This document shows positions 15,293 to 23,772 of a stretch of DNA of 34,160 nucleotides, one piece after another (position 1 is the first letter of the stretch; each line of letters starts with the position of its first letter). Origin of the DNA: Siminovitchia fordii DSM 16014 = CIP 108821 (GTDB lineage: Bacteria; Bacillota; Bacilli; Bacillales; Bacillaceae_C); the NCBI RefSeq assembly GCF_000374565.1, contig NZ_KB894715.1, positions 1-34,160 on the forward strand, given 5' to 3'. A program made the translations under genes and the position numbers. Under the pieces are notes generated by a model that did no database searches, was not told the origin of the DNA, and saw nothing but the letters and a program-made list of their open reading frames with translations.

Positions 15293-15928
15293 ATGTTTTC
15301 ATATATTGTTGTCGTATTTCTTTTATTTCTAATCCCGGGTCCAGCGGTCATTATTACAATTTCACAAACGATCAAAAGTGGCAGAAAAAATGGGATGATG
15401 GTTGCTTGTGGAATTGGTTTAGGTGATACTATCCATGTGATGTTCGCTGTTTTAGGGCTATCAGCGATTTTATTAAGTTCTGCTGTAGCATTTGAAATCG
15501 TAAAATATATTGGAGCTATTTATTTATTTTATTTAGGGATTCAAATGTTACTGACAAAGGCTAGACAAGAAGAAAAACCAAACCTTGAACAAACGTCTGT
15601 GAATATAGATAAAAGCTCAAGTTGGAAATCAATGAAACAAGGCTTTTTAACGGAGATATTGAATCCTAAAACAGCATTATTCTTTTTAGCATTTTTACCT
15701 CAATTTATCCAAAATGACGGAAGTAGTGTGACATTGCAACTTCTCCTCTTGGGTATTGTATTTGTTCTAATGAGTCTTATATACACTTTCGTTTTGGTCT
15801 ATTGTACAAATTTTATTGGAGCAAAGATGTTCAAAACTTCAAGTGTTTTTTCTGATAAAGTCGAAAAGATTGTCGGTTTGATTTATATTGGATTAGGCAT
15901 CCGTTTAGCTCTTCAAACTCAAGAATAG
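15293..15928 (+). CDS. LysE/RhtB-family amino acid exporter
   Basis: Encodes 211 residues with six expected membrane segments. The family N-terminus is clear: FLLFLIPGPAVIITISQTIK, then GRKNGMMVACGIGLGDTIHV, then KYIGAIYLFYLGIQMLL. The middle contains FLTEILNPKTALFFLAFLPQ, the conserved NPK block. Members export amino acids or related metabolites from the cytoplasm. ATG after AAAGGGGATGA. TATAAT at 15183-15188 may be the -10 of its promoter, without a good -35. A perfect terminator follows. Confidence 0.92.
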   Translation: MFSYIVVVFLLFLIPGPAVIITISQTIKSGRKNGMMVACGIGLGDTIHVMFAVLGLSAILLSSAVAFEIVKYIGAIYLFYLGIQMLLTKARQEEKPNLEQTSVNIDKSSSWKSMKQGFLTEILNPKTALFFLAFLPQFIQNDGSSVTLQLLLLGIVFVLMSLIYTFVLVYCTNFIGAKMFKTSSVFSDKVEKIVGLIYIGLGIRLALQTQE

Positions 15929-15982
15929 ATGACGAATATCAATGGAAAAACGTCACTATTCCTAAAAAAGTTTTGAACAGTG

Positions 15983-16024
15983 AATAACCATCTATCGATG
16001 TAGCAGATAGATGGTTATTTTGTT
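15983..16024 (+). terminator. terminator of the LysE-type gene
   Basis: AATAACCATCTATC (15983-15996) pairs perfectly with GATAGATGGTTATT (16006-16019) around a 9-nt loop; the tail is TTTTG then TTTTC. Confidence 0.9.
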
Positions 16025-16096
16025 TTCAAGAAAATTAAACAAAGGTATTAAAATTGCTTAAGTACTTTATTCAGTATGGAAGGTTCAACAAATTTA

Positions 16097-16217
16097 TTGG
16101 TGTTTAAATTCCCGAAGGAATCGTCAACTCTAATGAAAGGTTATGTCGGTCTCTACAGACTGCGGATATGGTTATACAGTCGTGCACCTCAAAAAGAATA
16201 GATGGTTTAATTTGTGA
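16097..16217 (+). pseudogene. RelE/ParE-family toxin relic (copy B)
   Basis: The frame reads KFPKESSTLMKGYVGLYRLR, then breaks. After a frameshift near 16178 the RelE-like YRVVHLKKNRW continues and ends at TGA (16215-16217). The first 69 bp are about 88% identical to 741-809. The KGYxGLYRLR block is typical of RelE/ParE toxins. No antitoxin gene is seen beside it. Confidence 0.6.
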
Positions 16218-16297
16218 TTTTTTAATAATTCCTCTACACATGATTGGTACATTCCTGTTGGCATAATAAAAGATTCTTCCATTTTGATAATTTCCCC

Positions 16298-16328
16298 TTG
16301 AATCTCAGGTTACTTGAGCTTTTATACT
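16298..16328 (+). promoter_or_regulatory. MerR-type promoter with 19-bp spacer and central dyad
   Basis: TTGAAT (16298-16303) and TATACT (16323-16328) are 19 bp apart. The spacer holds the near-palindrome CTCAGGTTACTTGAG (16304-16318). Long spacers with a dyad between -35 and -10 are the mark of MerR-activated promoters. A MerR gene lies in the operon it drives. Confidence 0.7.
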
Positions 16329-16362
16329 GAAATAGATGATTGATCAAGGGAGGTTTCAGGAT

Positions 16363-16905
16363 TTGAATTTTGTTGCATGGATGATCGTAGCGTGTGAGGT
16401 GGCCTTCTGGGTTGTAATTGGGTTGGGGCTCGTGACACGTTATGTGTTGAGGTTGAACAAGATTGGATTGTTTTTATTGGCTTTGACTCCTGTGGTTGAC
16501 CTGATACTGTTAGTTATTACGAGTATCGATTTGTATCATGGAGCCACTGCGACCACCCCCCATGCTATTGCTGCTGTTTATATTGGGGTATCGCTCGCAT
16601 TCGGCAAAAGCATGATCAAATGGGCAGACGAATATTTCCAGTATTATATTTTGAAACAAGGATCGAAACCAGCGAAACGGTACGGTACGGAGCACGCTAT
16701 TCATTATTTTAAAAGCTTTTTGAGACATGTACTTGCCTTTGGCATTGGAGCGGGTTTATTAGCGGCTACTATTTATTTGCTCGATAATCCTGCTCAGTCG
16801 GAAGCGTTGAGCAAGGTATTAAAGTTATGGGCGATAGTCCTTGGCATTGATTTCTTGATTGCTGTCACCTACTTCATTTGGCCAAAAAATGAGACAGCTA
16901 CTTGA
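16363..16905 (+). CDS. membrane protein of a MerR-controlled operon (YmcC-like)
   Basis: Encodes 180 residues with about five membrane segments, starting NFVAWMIVACEVAFWVVIGL. Others include FLLALTPVVDLILLVITSID, HAIAAVYIGVSLAFGK and LAFGIGAGLLAATIYLL, with a long basic loop between the third and fourth. It resembles YmcC-type hypothetical membrane proteins of bacilli. I chose the TTG at 16363 because AAGGGAGG (16346-16353) lies 9 nt before it; the in-frame ATG at 16336 has no ribosome site. First gene of an operon with a MerR regulator and a serine hydrolase. Confidence 0.65.
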   Translation: MNFVAWMIVACEVAFWVVIGLGLVTRYVLRLNKIGLFLLALTPVVDLILLVITSIDLYHGATATTPHAIAAVYIGVSLAFGKSMIKWADEYFQYYILKQGSKPAKRYGTEHAIHYFKSFLRHVLAFGIGAGLLAATIYLLDNPAQSEALSKVLKLWAIVLGIDFLIAVTYFIWPKNETAT

Positions 16906-16930
16906 ATAAAAGATTGAGGAGGTTATATCT

Positions 16931-17704
16931 ATTTACAACATCGGTTTATTTGCTAAACGATCGAATGTCAGTATTAGTACACTCCATTATTATGACGATA
17001 TTGGGTTGCTCCCTCCTTCAACTACAACGGATGGAGGACATCGGTTATATACAGAAGAAGACCTTCGTCGATTGCAACAGATTACACTGTTAAAACGTTT
17101 GAACTTTCCCTTGAAAGAAATTAAAGCCATTATAGATTGCCAACAAGATTGGGGCGAAAGTCTGCGCGAACAACTTGAGTTGATCCGAGAAGAAAAGAGA
17201 CGATTGAACAAAATCGAGACTACCTTACTTGAATACATCCATTCCTTTGAAATAGAGGGAAAAGTGGATTGGGATGTACTGTTTTATTTAACCCAATTAT
17301 CCTCAAGGAATCCGCTAGAGGAAGAAGCCGTAATCAATAGCCGATTGTCACCGGAGGAAAAAGAAGCTTTTGACCGATTGCCTTTCTTGTCAGGAGAAGA
17401 TGCCGAGACAAAAGAATGGATAGAACTGTTAAAGCAGATAAAAAAGCACTGTCACGAAGGAGCTGCTTCTGAAAAAATACAGGCGATTGTTCAGCAAATC
17501 ATGGTGAAGACTGATCAGGTGTTTCAAGGAGATGAAAAACTGGTGGAACGCTTTTGGGAACTTCGAAAAAAGCAAGACCCCGTTTTCCGTCTTTACCCGC
17601 TCGATCCTGAATTGCTTCAATTCATCGAAGAGGCGATCATAATCTGGGAGCAGCGTCAGCAAAAGAAGATCGAACCCCTTCAACGAAACGGCGTTCAGCC
17701 ATGA
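16931..17704 (+). CDS. MerR-family regulator, apparent ATT start
   Basis: Encodes about 257 residues. The N-terminal winged helix reads YNIGLFAKRSNVSISTLHYY, DDIGLLPPSTTTDGGHRLYT and EEDLRRLQQITLLKRLNFPL, the full MerR signature. A coiled coil (about 80-110, ELIREEKRRLNKIETTLLEY) and a TipAS-like C-terminal effector region follow. No ATG, GTG or TTG occurs in frame between the stop at 16907-16909 and residue 1. AGGAGG (16917-16922) is 8 nt before ATT at 16931, which aligns with the usual first residue. The first ordinary start, TTG at 17006, would remove the DNA-binding helices. It is either a rare ATT start or a start-codon mutation. It likely activates the promoter at 16298. Confidence 0.85.
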   Translation: MYNIGLFAKRSNVSISTLHYYDDIGLLPPSTTTDGGHRLYTEEDLRRLQQITLLKRLNFPLKEIKAIIDCQQDWGESLREQLELIREEKRRLNKIETTLLEYIHSFEIEGKVDWDVLFYLTQLSSRNPLEEEAVINSRLSPEEKEAFDRLPFLSGEDAETKEWIELLKQIKKHCHEGAASEKIQAIVQQIMVKTDQVFQGDEKLVERFWELRKKQDPVFRLYPLDPELLQFIEEAIIIWEQRQQKKIEPLQRNGVQP

Positions 17705-19617
17705 AACGAAAATCATGGATCATTCTTTTATTGGTGATTGCAATGTTCGCTGTACAAGTTCATGGAGAAAGCGATTCGGAATGGAATACATCCTTCCAAA
17801 AAGAAACTATTGCGTTTGTAGAAAAAGAAATGCAAAAAGATGGCGTTCCAGGGGCGGCTATCGTTGTCGTGAAGGATGGGAAAATCGCATGGTCAGAAGG
17901 GTTTGGTTGGGCTGATCAGTCACAAAAGAAGCACGTTGACCCTGCAGAAACACTTTTTCCAGTCGGTTCTGTCAGCAAATTATTTACGGCAGTCGCCGCA
18001 ATGCAACAGGTGGAACGTAGGAATCTCGAATTACATCAAGATGTGAACTATTACCTGGAAGGATGGTCTGTCCCTCCGGGTGAAGCCCCATTGACGCTGC
18101 ACGATTTGCTTACCCATACGGGTGGATTGGAAGATGTGGCCATTCCTTTGACTGCCCGAACTCCCGACGAACTCTGGACGCCACAGGAGTTGTTAATGAA
18201 TCGCGGCTTGTGTCGTGCAGATCCACCCGGGAAATGGATTCACTATTCCAACGACGGTATTGTCTTGGTCGGTCATCTGGTAGAACAAGCTTCAGGCCAA
18301 CCGTTTTTGGATTATATGGAGCAAGAGATTTTCACATTACTTGGCATGAAATCCACTACTTACCGCCAGGTGTTGCCGGATGATTTAAGTAAGAACCGGA
18401 CCGTAGGATACCACAAGGGGAAAAATGGATCGGCTGTTCCTAATCCACCGTACTGGTTACACGGAGAGCCTGCCGCGACTCTTACAACTACTCCACTTGA
18501 TCAGGCTGCTTTTATGCAAAATGCACTGGAAAGGCCGACATCGGGAAAAGTAATTTTACGACCGGAAACATGGGAACAGATGATGACGCGACAATTTAGT
18601 TCCCATTCCGAACTTCCCGGTATTGGGTATGGATTTTTTGAAATGGAATGGCATGGAGAGACTATATGGATGCATGAAGGCAGTGTCCCCGATGGCAGCA
18701 GTTTGATGATGTTGGTACCGGAAGAACACCTTGGTATCTTTGTAGTACACAATATGGTAAGCTTCGTTGCGCCTGAATTTAACCACCGGGTAGCAGATTA
18801 TTTATTGAGTCACCTTATACCTGGTAATACCGAAACGCGCACGCCTTCAAATTTTGAACTTTCCAAGAATGAATTGAAGGCTTACATCGGAGAATACCGG
18901 AGTAAAGGTTCTTTTACGACCCAAGGTGACGCCAATAAAATGTTAAATCTGCTTCCGTTTTTTCAAGTTCGTGTTCAGTTGAATGAGGACGGTACCCAAT
19001 TGCTGGCGGGGGAATCATCACTTATCCCATTGGGAAACGATCGGTTTGCCGTTGAAGAAAAGCTATATGATATCGCTTTCGGGAGGGATGAGGCTGGTAA
19101 AGTAAACATGATGTACACGGGGAGTCCTACTCCCATCATGAAAAGCCGGGAAAAAATTGCCTGGTTCGACGACTATCGATTGCACTACGTCTTATGGGGA
19201 GTTATCCTTGCAATCTCGATCGGTGCAGCTTGGTGGTTTCCCATACAGAGATGGTTTCGAAGCAGAAAACAGGAAAAAACCAAAGAATCTACATTGTTGT
19301 TGCCTCAGTTGGCCTGTACAATTGGATGGTTGCAACTATTGTTTATCGGATCGGTTATCGTTTTCTTTTTGATTCCGAGCGTCCAAGATTTGTTTTGGGG
19401 GCCATTTCGTTATGGTATTCCCCTCCCATTGCGGATTGCCGGGCTACTGCCCTTCGCCGGAGTGCTTTTGTCCATTTGGCTGGCCATTCAATCTGCCCGA
19501 ATCTGGTCGAAACTCAACCGATTCCAAAGATTAGGATTCGTATTGGTCGCATCTACCGGAATTGGTTTAATTCCATATTTGGCGTATTGGAACTGGCTGT
19601 CACTCCCATGGTCGTAA
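17701..19617 (+). CDS. serine hydrolase of beta-lactamase/PBP class C fold with C-terminal membrane domain
   Basis: Encodes 638 residues. A signal peptide or anchor (about 1-22) is followed by the class C serine-hydrolase fold. The catalytic SVSK is at 90-93, YSN at 182-184 and HEG at 325-327, the last standing for KTG. A linker domain follows (about 380-480), then about four membrane segments near 490-638, for example VLWGVILAISIGAAWWF and LQLLFIGSVIVFFLI. Relatives act as D-amino-acid amidases, esterases or cell-wall peptidases, and true beta-lactamase activity is uncommon. The ATG overlaps the MerR stop (ATGA). A link to cell-envelope stress sensed by the MerR protein is plausible but inferred. 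Confidence 0.88.
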   Translation: MKRKSWIILLLVIAMFAVQVHGESDSEWNTSFQKETIAFVEKEMQKDGVPGAAIVVVKDGKIAWSEGFGWADQSQKKHVDPAETLFPVGSVSKLFTAVAAMQQVERRNLELHQDVNYYLEGWSVPPGEAPLTLHDLLTHTGGLEDVAIPLTARTPDELWTPQELLMNRGLCRADPPGKWIHYSNDGIVLVGHLVEQASGQPFLDYMEQEIFTLLGMKSTTYRQVLPDDLSKNRTVGYHKGKNGSAVPNPPYWLHGEPAATLTTTPLDQAAFMQNALERPTSGKVILRPETWEQMMTRQFSSHSELPGIGYGFFEMEWHGETIWMHEGSVPDGSSLMMLVPEEHLGIFVVHNMVSFVAPEFNHRVADYLLSHLIPGNTETRTPSNFELSKNELKAYIGEYRSKGSFTTQGDANKMLNLLPFFQVRVQLNEDGTQLLAGESSLIPLGNDRFAVEEKLYDIAFGRDEAGKVNMMYTGSPTPIMKSREKIAWFDDYRLHYVLWGVILAISIGAAWWFPIQRWFRSRKQEKTKESTLLLPQLACTIGWLQLLFIGSVIVFFLIPSVQDLFWGPFRYGIPLPLRIAGLLPFAGVLLSIWLAIQSARIWSKLNRFQRLGFVLVASTGIGLIPYLAYWNWLSLPWS

Positions 19618-19781
19618 TCGATTATCCTCTTCCTCTTTGTCATTCGGCCTTTATGTCTCACAACACTCTTTCAGATAAAAGTGAACTTGACGAAATAAGT
19701 CACCTTCTAGTGAAGTGAGTAATGAGGATAGTATAGTGAAATACCTAAGACTACATTAGACAAAAGAAAATTACCAAAAGG

Positions 19782-19810
19782 AAATGCCCTCATTTTTTGA
19801 GAGCATTTTA
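19782..19810 (+). terminator. weak hairpin after the serine hydrolase
   Basis: AAATGC-C-CTCA (19782-19792) pairs with TGAG-A-GCATTT (19798-19808) around TTTTT, with one mismatch. The tail is short, so termination is uncertain. Confidence 0.4.
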
Positions 19811-19964
19811 TATGTGTGAAAAAATCTTTATGTCATGTTACAAAAACGTCACCGTCTGAAAAGCTCTATAGACGGTATTAACACCCCAACCAAAAGGATA
19901 CGGAATGGCGTACCGTCTTGCACTCTTTGTTCAAAAGCCCAAAAAGGGCATACGGGTAATGCGT

Positions 19965-20031
19965 CCATTTCGCTTGAAACGGTCCGTCTAAAGGTTTTAA
20001 ACGTTGCTATTTTTCGACATTTGTTGAGTTT
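19965..20031 (-). repeat. degenerate dispersed repeat, copy 1
   Basis: Two blocks of 26 and 30 bp match 31790-31869 at about 80%, mostly with transition differences. The copies differ in the length of the segment between the blocks. It may be a remnant of a mobile or coding element read on the minus strand; no family is recognised. Confidence 0.3.
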
Positions 20032-20059
20032 CAATAAGAAAGTCTACAATTAAAGTAAA

Positions 20060-20118
20060 AGAGAAGACATCTCTCAGGATGAATCGTGCCAGAGAGATTG
20101 TCCTCTCTTCTTTATTTT
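20060..20118 (+). terminator. imperfect hairpin with T-rich tail
   Basis: AGAGAAGACATCTCTC (20060-20075) pairs with GAGAGATTGTCCTCTCT (20092-20108) allowing one bulge and one mismatch. A T-rich tail TTCTTTATTTTTA follows. No intact gene precedes it, so it may be left from a lost gene. Confidence 0.5.
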
Positions 20119-20483
20119 TATTTGTCATTTACTATTAAGTCTTTGAGCATTTCTTATATGCCCTACTTTTAGATGTTTTAATGACAAACAGTTATTTTAA
20201 CAACTGGAGGAGAAGGCTTTTTTACTACATCATTCCAATCTAATACCGCACTAACCATACAGAAATTGGAGAAAAATGGGATGGTGGCCTGGGCTGCTCA
20301 GGAACCAATTACTCCTTCATGACGAGTTCTCGCAACAGTAAGATCTACAATTTCTAACTTCAATTGACCTACAAATAACTATGTTTACATGATTATAGTT
20401 GGAGTTTTAACAAACTTAATTATTTCTAAAATGAACTTTAGAATGTTATATCAAAAACTTACTAGAATCCGGTGGAATTACTT
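20114..20483. other. gap with only a coding trace
   Basis: No intact gene. A plus-strand frame at 20206-20322 without a usable start reads TTSFQSNTALTIQKLEKNGM and a few residues more before TGA. It looks coded but I cannot place it. The rest is AT-rich without clear structure. Confidence 0.4.
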
Positions 20484-20880
20484 TCACCGGCCTTGCGTTA
20501 CACCTGTCCATAAAAGAGTGACATGTTTATGAATGTGATAAAATTTGCTGAAAAAGACATTGTTAACCACGTCTTCTTTCCTTTTCCACAGGCCTGCGGA
20601 CTGACAATACTCAGACGGGGATGCTCTAGAAAAGTCACTATTGCTTTAACACGGTGGACCCTGCTGTTATCAAGGGTCATGACTATGTCGCCTTCCGCTT
20701 CAGCCTTTAGCACGCCCTTCCCGAAATCGTTTAAAGGATAGGGATGAGTTGTCCGTTCCTCCCGATGCGGATTTTCCCACTCTTCATAATCAACTGTTGC
20801 ATACAGTTTGGCCCCTCTTGTGCTGTCCATAAGTGGGAATCTTACCAACCAAAATTTTGTTCAATTGGTGTCAAGGCTAG
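20484..20880 (-). pseudogene. IS630-family transposase remnant with frameshifts
   Basis: On the minus strand, KIPTYGQHKR passes by frameshift into AKLYATVDYE. Then GDIVMTLDNSRVHRVKAIVT and FLEHPRL follow, the DDE block of IS630 transposases with the second Asp in LDN. After another shift KEDVVNNVFFSKFY gives the C-terminal block. The segment that normally carries the last catalytic Glu (PxYSPxLNxIE) is missing. At least two frameshifts plus a deletion make it inactive. Confidence 0.75.
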
Positions 20881-21120
20881 TCCTAACAGTGTTCCACCAC
20901 TAAGAACAAGCCAGATATTGCCTGTCTATGCCTCGATCGATCTTCATCTGTTATTTCGTTCTTTACACAATCTTTATGTAACTTCCTTTTCTTTACAACA
21001 ATTTAAAAATCAGCACTTCTCCTTTACAAAACCTTTAAAAAATTCTTGTAGAATATTTATATTTATTTAACATTATTTCTCTACTATTTAATTAACGCTT
21101 TTATACACAGTAGTGAAACG

Positions 21121-21190
21121 CGTACTGAAGTACGTAATCGGTTTGGCGTGAGGGAGAGTTAAATGCCCAAGAGTCCCAAAACTCTTTCGA
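21121..21190 (+). promoter_or_regulatory. structured leader before the glycosyltransferase operon
   Basis: A perfect palindrome CGTACT-GA-AGTACG (21121-21134) is followed by two mutually exclusive pairings. AGAGTT (21155-21160) pairs with AACTCT (21180-21185), or AAGAGT (21169-21174) pairs with ACTCTT (21181-21186) around CCCAAA. This could be an attenuator or an antitermination target. I recognise no known riboswitch in it. Confidence 0.35.
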
Positions 21191-21220
21191 AAGTAAAATA
21201 GCTGAGAAGGAAAGTGAGAG

Positions 21221-22411
21221 ATGAAAAAGGTACTCTTGATTTCTCAAAATTTTTATCCGGAAATTGGCAGTGCTGCGAACAGGATGAAAAATATCTATGA
21301 GCTCCTCAAAAACAAGGGTTATTTTGTTCAAGTGCTGACGACTGAGCCGTCCTACCCGAATAAAAAGACATATGAGGAGGCTTCTTTTTGGGATGATGAA
21401 GAGTTAAACAATGATCGGCATATTACCCGTATCCCAATCAGAAGCCGCAAATATTCTGGGAATTTCGTGAGCCGCTTATTTTATTATCTGGAAATGATGT
21501 GGAGGATGATTTTCGCCATCCTGAAAGACCGGCAGCAGTATGATGTGATTTTTGTGTCGTCTCCGCCGATATTTGTGGCTTTTGCAGGGCTATTGGCAAA
21601 ATGGAAATTTAAAAACAAGCTTATTTTGGATATACGAGATTTGTGGCCCGAATCATTGAAGGGTGTGGGAGTGTTTCATCATCCCATTATCATGTATATA
21701 TTTTACGTGATTGAAAGAATCCTTTACCGAAAAGCCGATTTTATCATCATCAATAGTCTTGGTTTTCAAGACTATATAAAAAAACAGTTGGGCCCTGTTC
21801 CTGCGAAAATTGTGTATTTGCCCAACGCAGCACGCCAACGTGAAATGGCAAGCCAAGCCGCTGAAAAGGTGTGTAATCAGGTGATTTATGCGGGGAATTT
21901 GGGGCGGGCGCAAGATGTTTCCTTGTTAAAAGAGCTGGCTGTCAAACTTTCGGAAAATGATATCAGCCTTACGGTAATCGGTTATGGAGTCGAAAAAAAT
22001 CAATTTTACGAATTTGCACAGCAGAACGGATTAAAAAATATCTCCTTTTTATCACCTACAACACGAAAAAAATGTTTAAACCTAATCGGGAATTCGAATG
22101 TAGCCATCGTTACATTAAAACAGAAAGAGGTGTTTCAAACGGTACTTCCCGGAAGAGTGATAGATTATATGACTTGCAAAGTTCCAATTGTCGGCTCTGT
22201 CTCGGGTTTTTCCAGATCATTGATAGAAAAAGAAAAAGTAGGTTTGGTCAGTGAGGACGGGTCGGCAGCCGATCTGTTTCATAAAATCATCTATTTATTG
22301 AAAAGCAAAGAACTGCGCCAGGAAATGTCAAGAAATGGCGAAGCATATATCCGGAAATCTTTTATATGGGAGAAAAATATTGAAACGCTTGTCGATTGTA
22401 TTGAAAAGTAA
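21221..22411 (+). CDS. GT4-family glycosyltransferase (WcaI-like)
   Basis: Encodes 396 residues with a GT-B fold. The N-terminal Rossmann half starts KVLLISQNFYPEIGSAANRM, the acceptor-side motif of WcaI/GT4 enzymes. Other blocks are VIFVSSPPIFVAFAGLLAKW and LILDIRDLWPESLKGVG. The donor half has VIYAGNLGRAQDVSLLKELA and LTVIGYGVEKNQ, and VFQTVLPGRVIDYMTCKVPI holds the family's C-terminal E/K region. It acts on the cytoplasmic face in building a lipid-linked surface glycan. ATG after AAGGAAAGTGAG. First gene of the polysaccharide locus; the next starts 23 nt later. Confidence 0.88.
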   Translation: MKKVLLISQNFYPEIGSAANRMKNIYELLKNKGYFVQVLTTEPSYPNKKTYEEASFWDDEELNNDRHITRIPIRSRKYSGNFVSRLFYYLEMMWRMIFAILKDRQQYDVIFVSSPPIFVAFAGLLAKWKFKNKLILDIRDLWPESLKGVGVFHHPIIMYIFYVIERILYRKADFIIINSLGFQDYIKKQLGPVPAKIVYLPNAARQREMASQAAEKVCNQVIYAGNLGRAQDVSLLKELAVKLSENDISLTVIGYGVEKNQFYEFAQQNGLKNISFLSPTTRKKCLNLIGNSNVAIVTLKQKEVFQTVLPGRVIDYMTCKVPIVGSVSGFSRSLIEKEKVGLVSEDGSAADLFHKIIYLLKSKELRQEMSRNGEAYIRKSFIWEKNIETLVDCIEK

Positions 22412-22434
22412 ATGGATAAGGCCGGGATGGAAAT

Positions 22435-23727
22435 ATGAAGAAAAAAGTTTGTATGTTTGTATGGAATCATTTCACGAATGATGCCCGTGTGCTGAGAGAG
22501 TGTACGGCACTATCGACAAATGGTTATAAAGTGGATCTCATTTGCATCCACGACCCGAGTGAAAAAGGATTGCCCCGATTTGAGGAAAGAAACTCTCATT
22601 TTCATGTATATCGTGTGAGAAGATATCCGGTTGTCTGGGAACTTTTCCAAAAAGTGATCCGGCTCGTCAGGGAAGATAAAATAATGCTCATTCCCTTATT
22701 GGTTTTGGTCGGCGTTTTATTGATTTATGCGCCTTACATTCCTATCATTCTGTTCTGTCTATTAGTATTGCTTATGCAGAAAACCATCCGGGCACTCTGG
22801 TTGAGGGGAAGCATCTTTTTAAGAATGATCTGTCACGGGTTCAAAAAAGATTATGATATTTATCATTCAAATGATTTAAATACCCTTCCTCAAGGATATA
22901 TTTGTGCAAAATGGAGATTTCGTAAGAAAAAGCTGGTATATGATTCCCACGAAGTCCAAACGAGTAGAACAGGTTATGACTCGGCGTTGTATGGAAAAAT
23001 GGAAGGATTTTTTATTCGAAAAATTAGCGCCATGATCGTAGAAAATCACACAAGGGCCAAATACAGCGAAAACCTTTACGGCTTTTATCCGAACGTGGTC
23101 CATAATTACCCTTTTAAAGAAATCGGCCAATCGGCGGAAAAAGCGCCATTGCATGAACAATTGGGTTTGCCGAAAGGTGAAAAGATTCTGCTGTACCAGG
23201 GAGGTATTCAAACAGGCCGGGGACTGGACAAACTTATTAAAGCAGCCCCCCTGTTCAAGGAAGGAACACTTGTACTCATTGGTGATGGCAGGATCAAACC
23301 GGACCTGATCCAACTAGTAAAAGATATGAATTTGGAAGAAAAGGTAAAGTTTTTACCCAAAGTACCGCTGAAAGAATTGCCCAAACATACGAGAAATGCT
23401 TATCTCGGGTTTCAGGTGCTGAATAACGTTTGCTTTAACCATTATTCCGCATCATCCAATAAATTATTTGAATACTTGATGGCCGGCGTGCCTGTGGTGG
23501 CTTGTGATTTTCCGGAGATTAAAAGAATAGTAGAGGGGGAACAAGTCGGCCTTTGTATCGACTCGCACAGTGAAATAGAGATTGCCGGGGCCGTAAACAA
23601 GCTGCTGGAAAATAAAGCTTTGTACCGCCAGCTTGCGAACAATTGTGCGGGAGCAAAACACAAATACAATTGGGAGCAGGAGCAAAGAAACTTTTTATCC
23701 GTATATGACTATTTGATAGCAAACTAG
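22435..23727 (+). CDS. GT4-family glycosyltransferase with internal membrane segments
   Basis: Encodes 430 residues. Its start, KVCMFVWNHFTNDARVLREC, is typical of GT4 enzymes that act on surface glycans. Residues about 85-115 (LIPLLVLVGVLLIYAPYIPI and following) form two adjacent membrane helices inside the N-terminal domain, which would tether it to the membrane. The donor half shows ILLYQGGIQTGRGLDKLIKA, TLVLIGDGR and SASSNKLFEYLMAGVPVVAC with the E-x7-E region. The specific sugar is unknown. Weak ribosome site GGGATGG. It precedes wecC by 45 nt. Confidence 0.88.
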   Translation: MKKKVCMFVWNHFTNDARVLRECTALSTNGYKVDLICIHDPSEKGLPRFEERNSHFHVYRVRRYPVVWELFQKVIRLVREDKIMLIPLLVLVGVLLIYAPYIPIILFCLLVLLMQKTIRALWLRGSIFLRMICHGFKKDYDIYHSNDLNTLPQGYICAKWRFRKKKLVYDSHEVQTSRTGYDSALYGKMEGFFIRKISAMIVENHTRAKYSENLYGFYPNVVHNYPFKEIGQSAEKAPLHEQLGLPKGEKILLYQGGIQTGRGLDKLIKAAPLFKEGTLVLIGDGRIKPDLIQLVKDMNLEEKVKFLPKVPLKELPKHTRNAYLGFQVLNNVCFNHYSASSNKLFEYLMAGVPVVACDFPEIKRIVEGEQVGLCIDSHSEIEIAGAVNKLLENKALYRQLANNCAGAKHKYNWEQEQRNFLSVYDYLIAN

Positions 23728-23772
23728 AAGAAAGAAGATTGCCGCTATTTTCATAGAATTGGAGGAATTCAA

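Noticed and set aside
19194-19718. 174-codon frame overlapping the serine hydrolase 3' end
   Set aside because: Out-of-phase shadow of a membrane-domain coding region, without a ribosome site.
20744-21070. 108-codon plus-strand frame after the IS630 relic
   Set aside because: It partly overlaps the relic in antisense and becomes AT-rich low-complexity sequence; no ribosome site.
21121-21190. c-di-GMP riboswitch or JUMPstart element
   Set aside because: The conserved cores of these elements are not present; only generic hairpins are seen.
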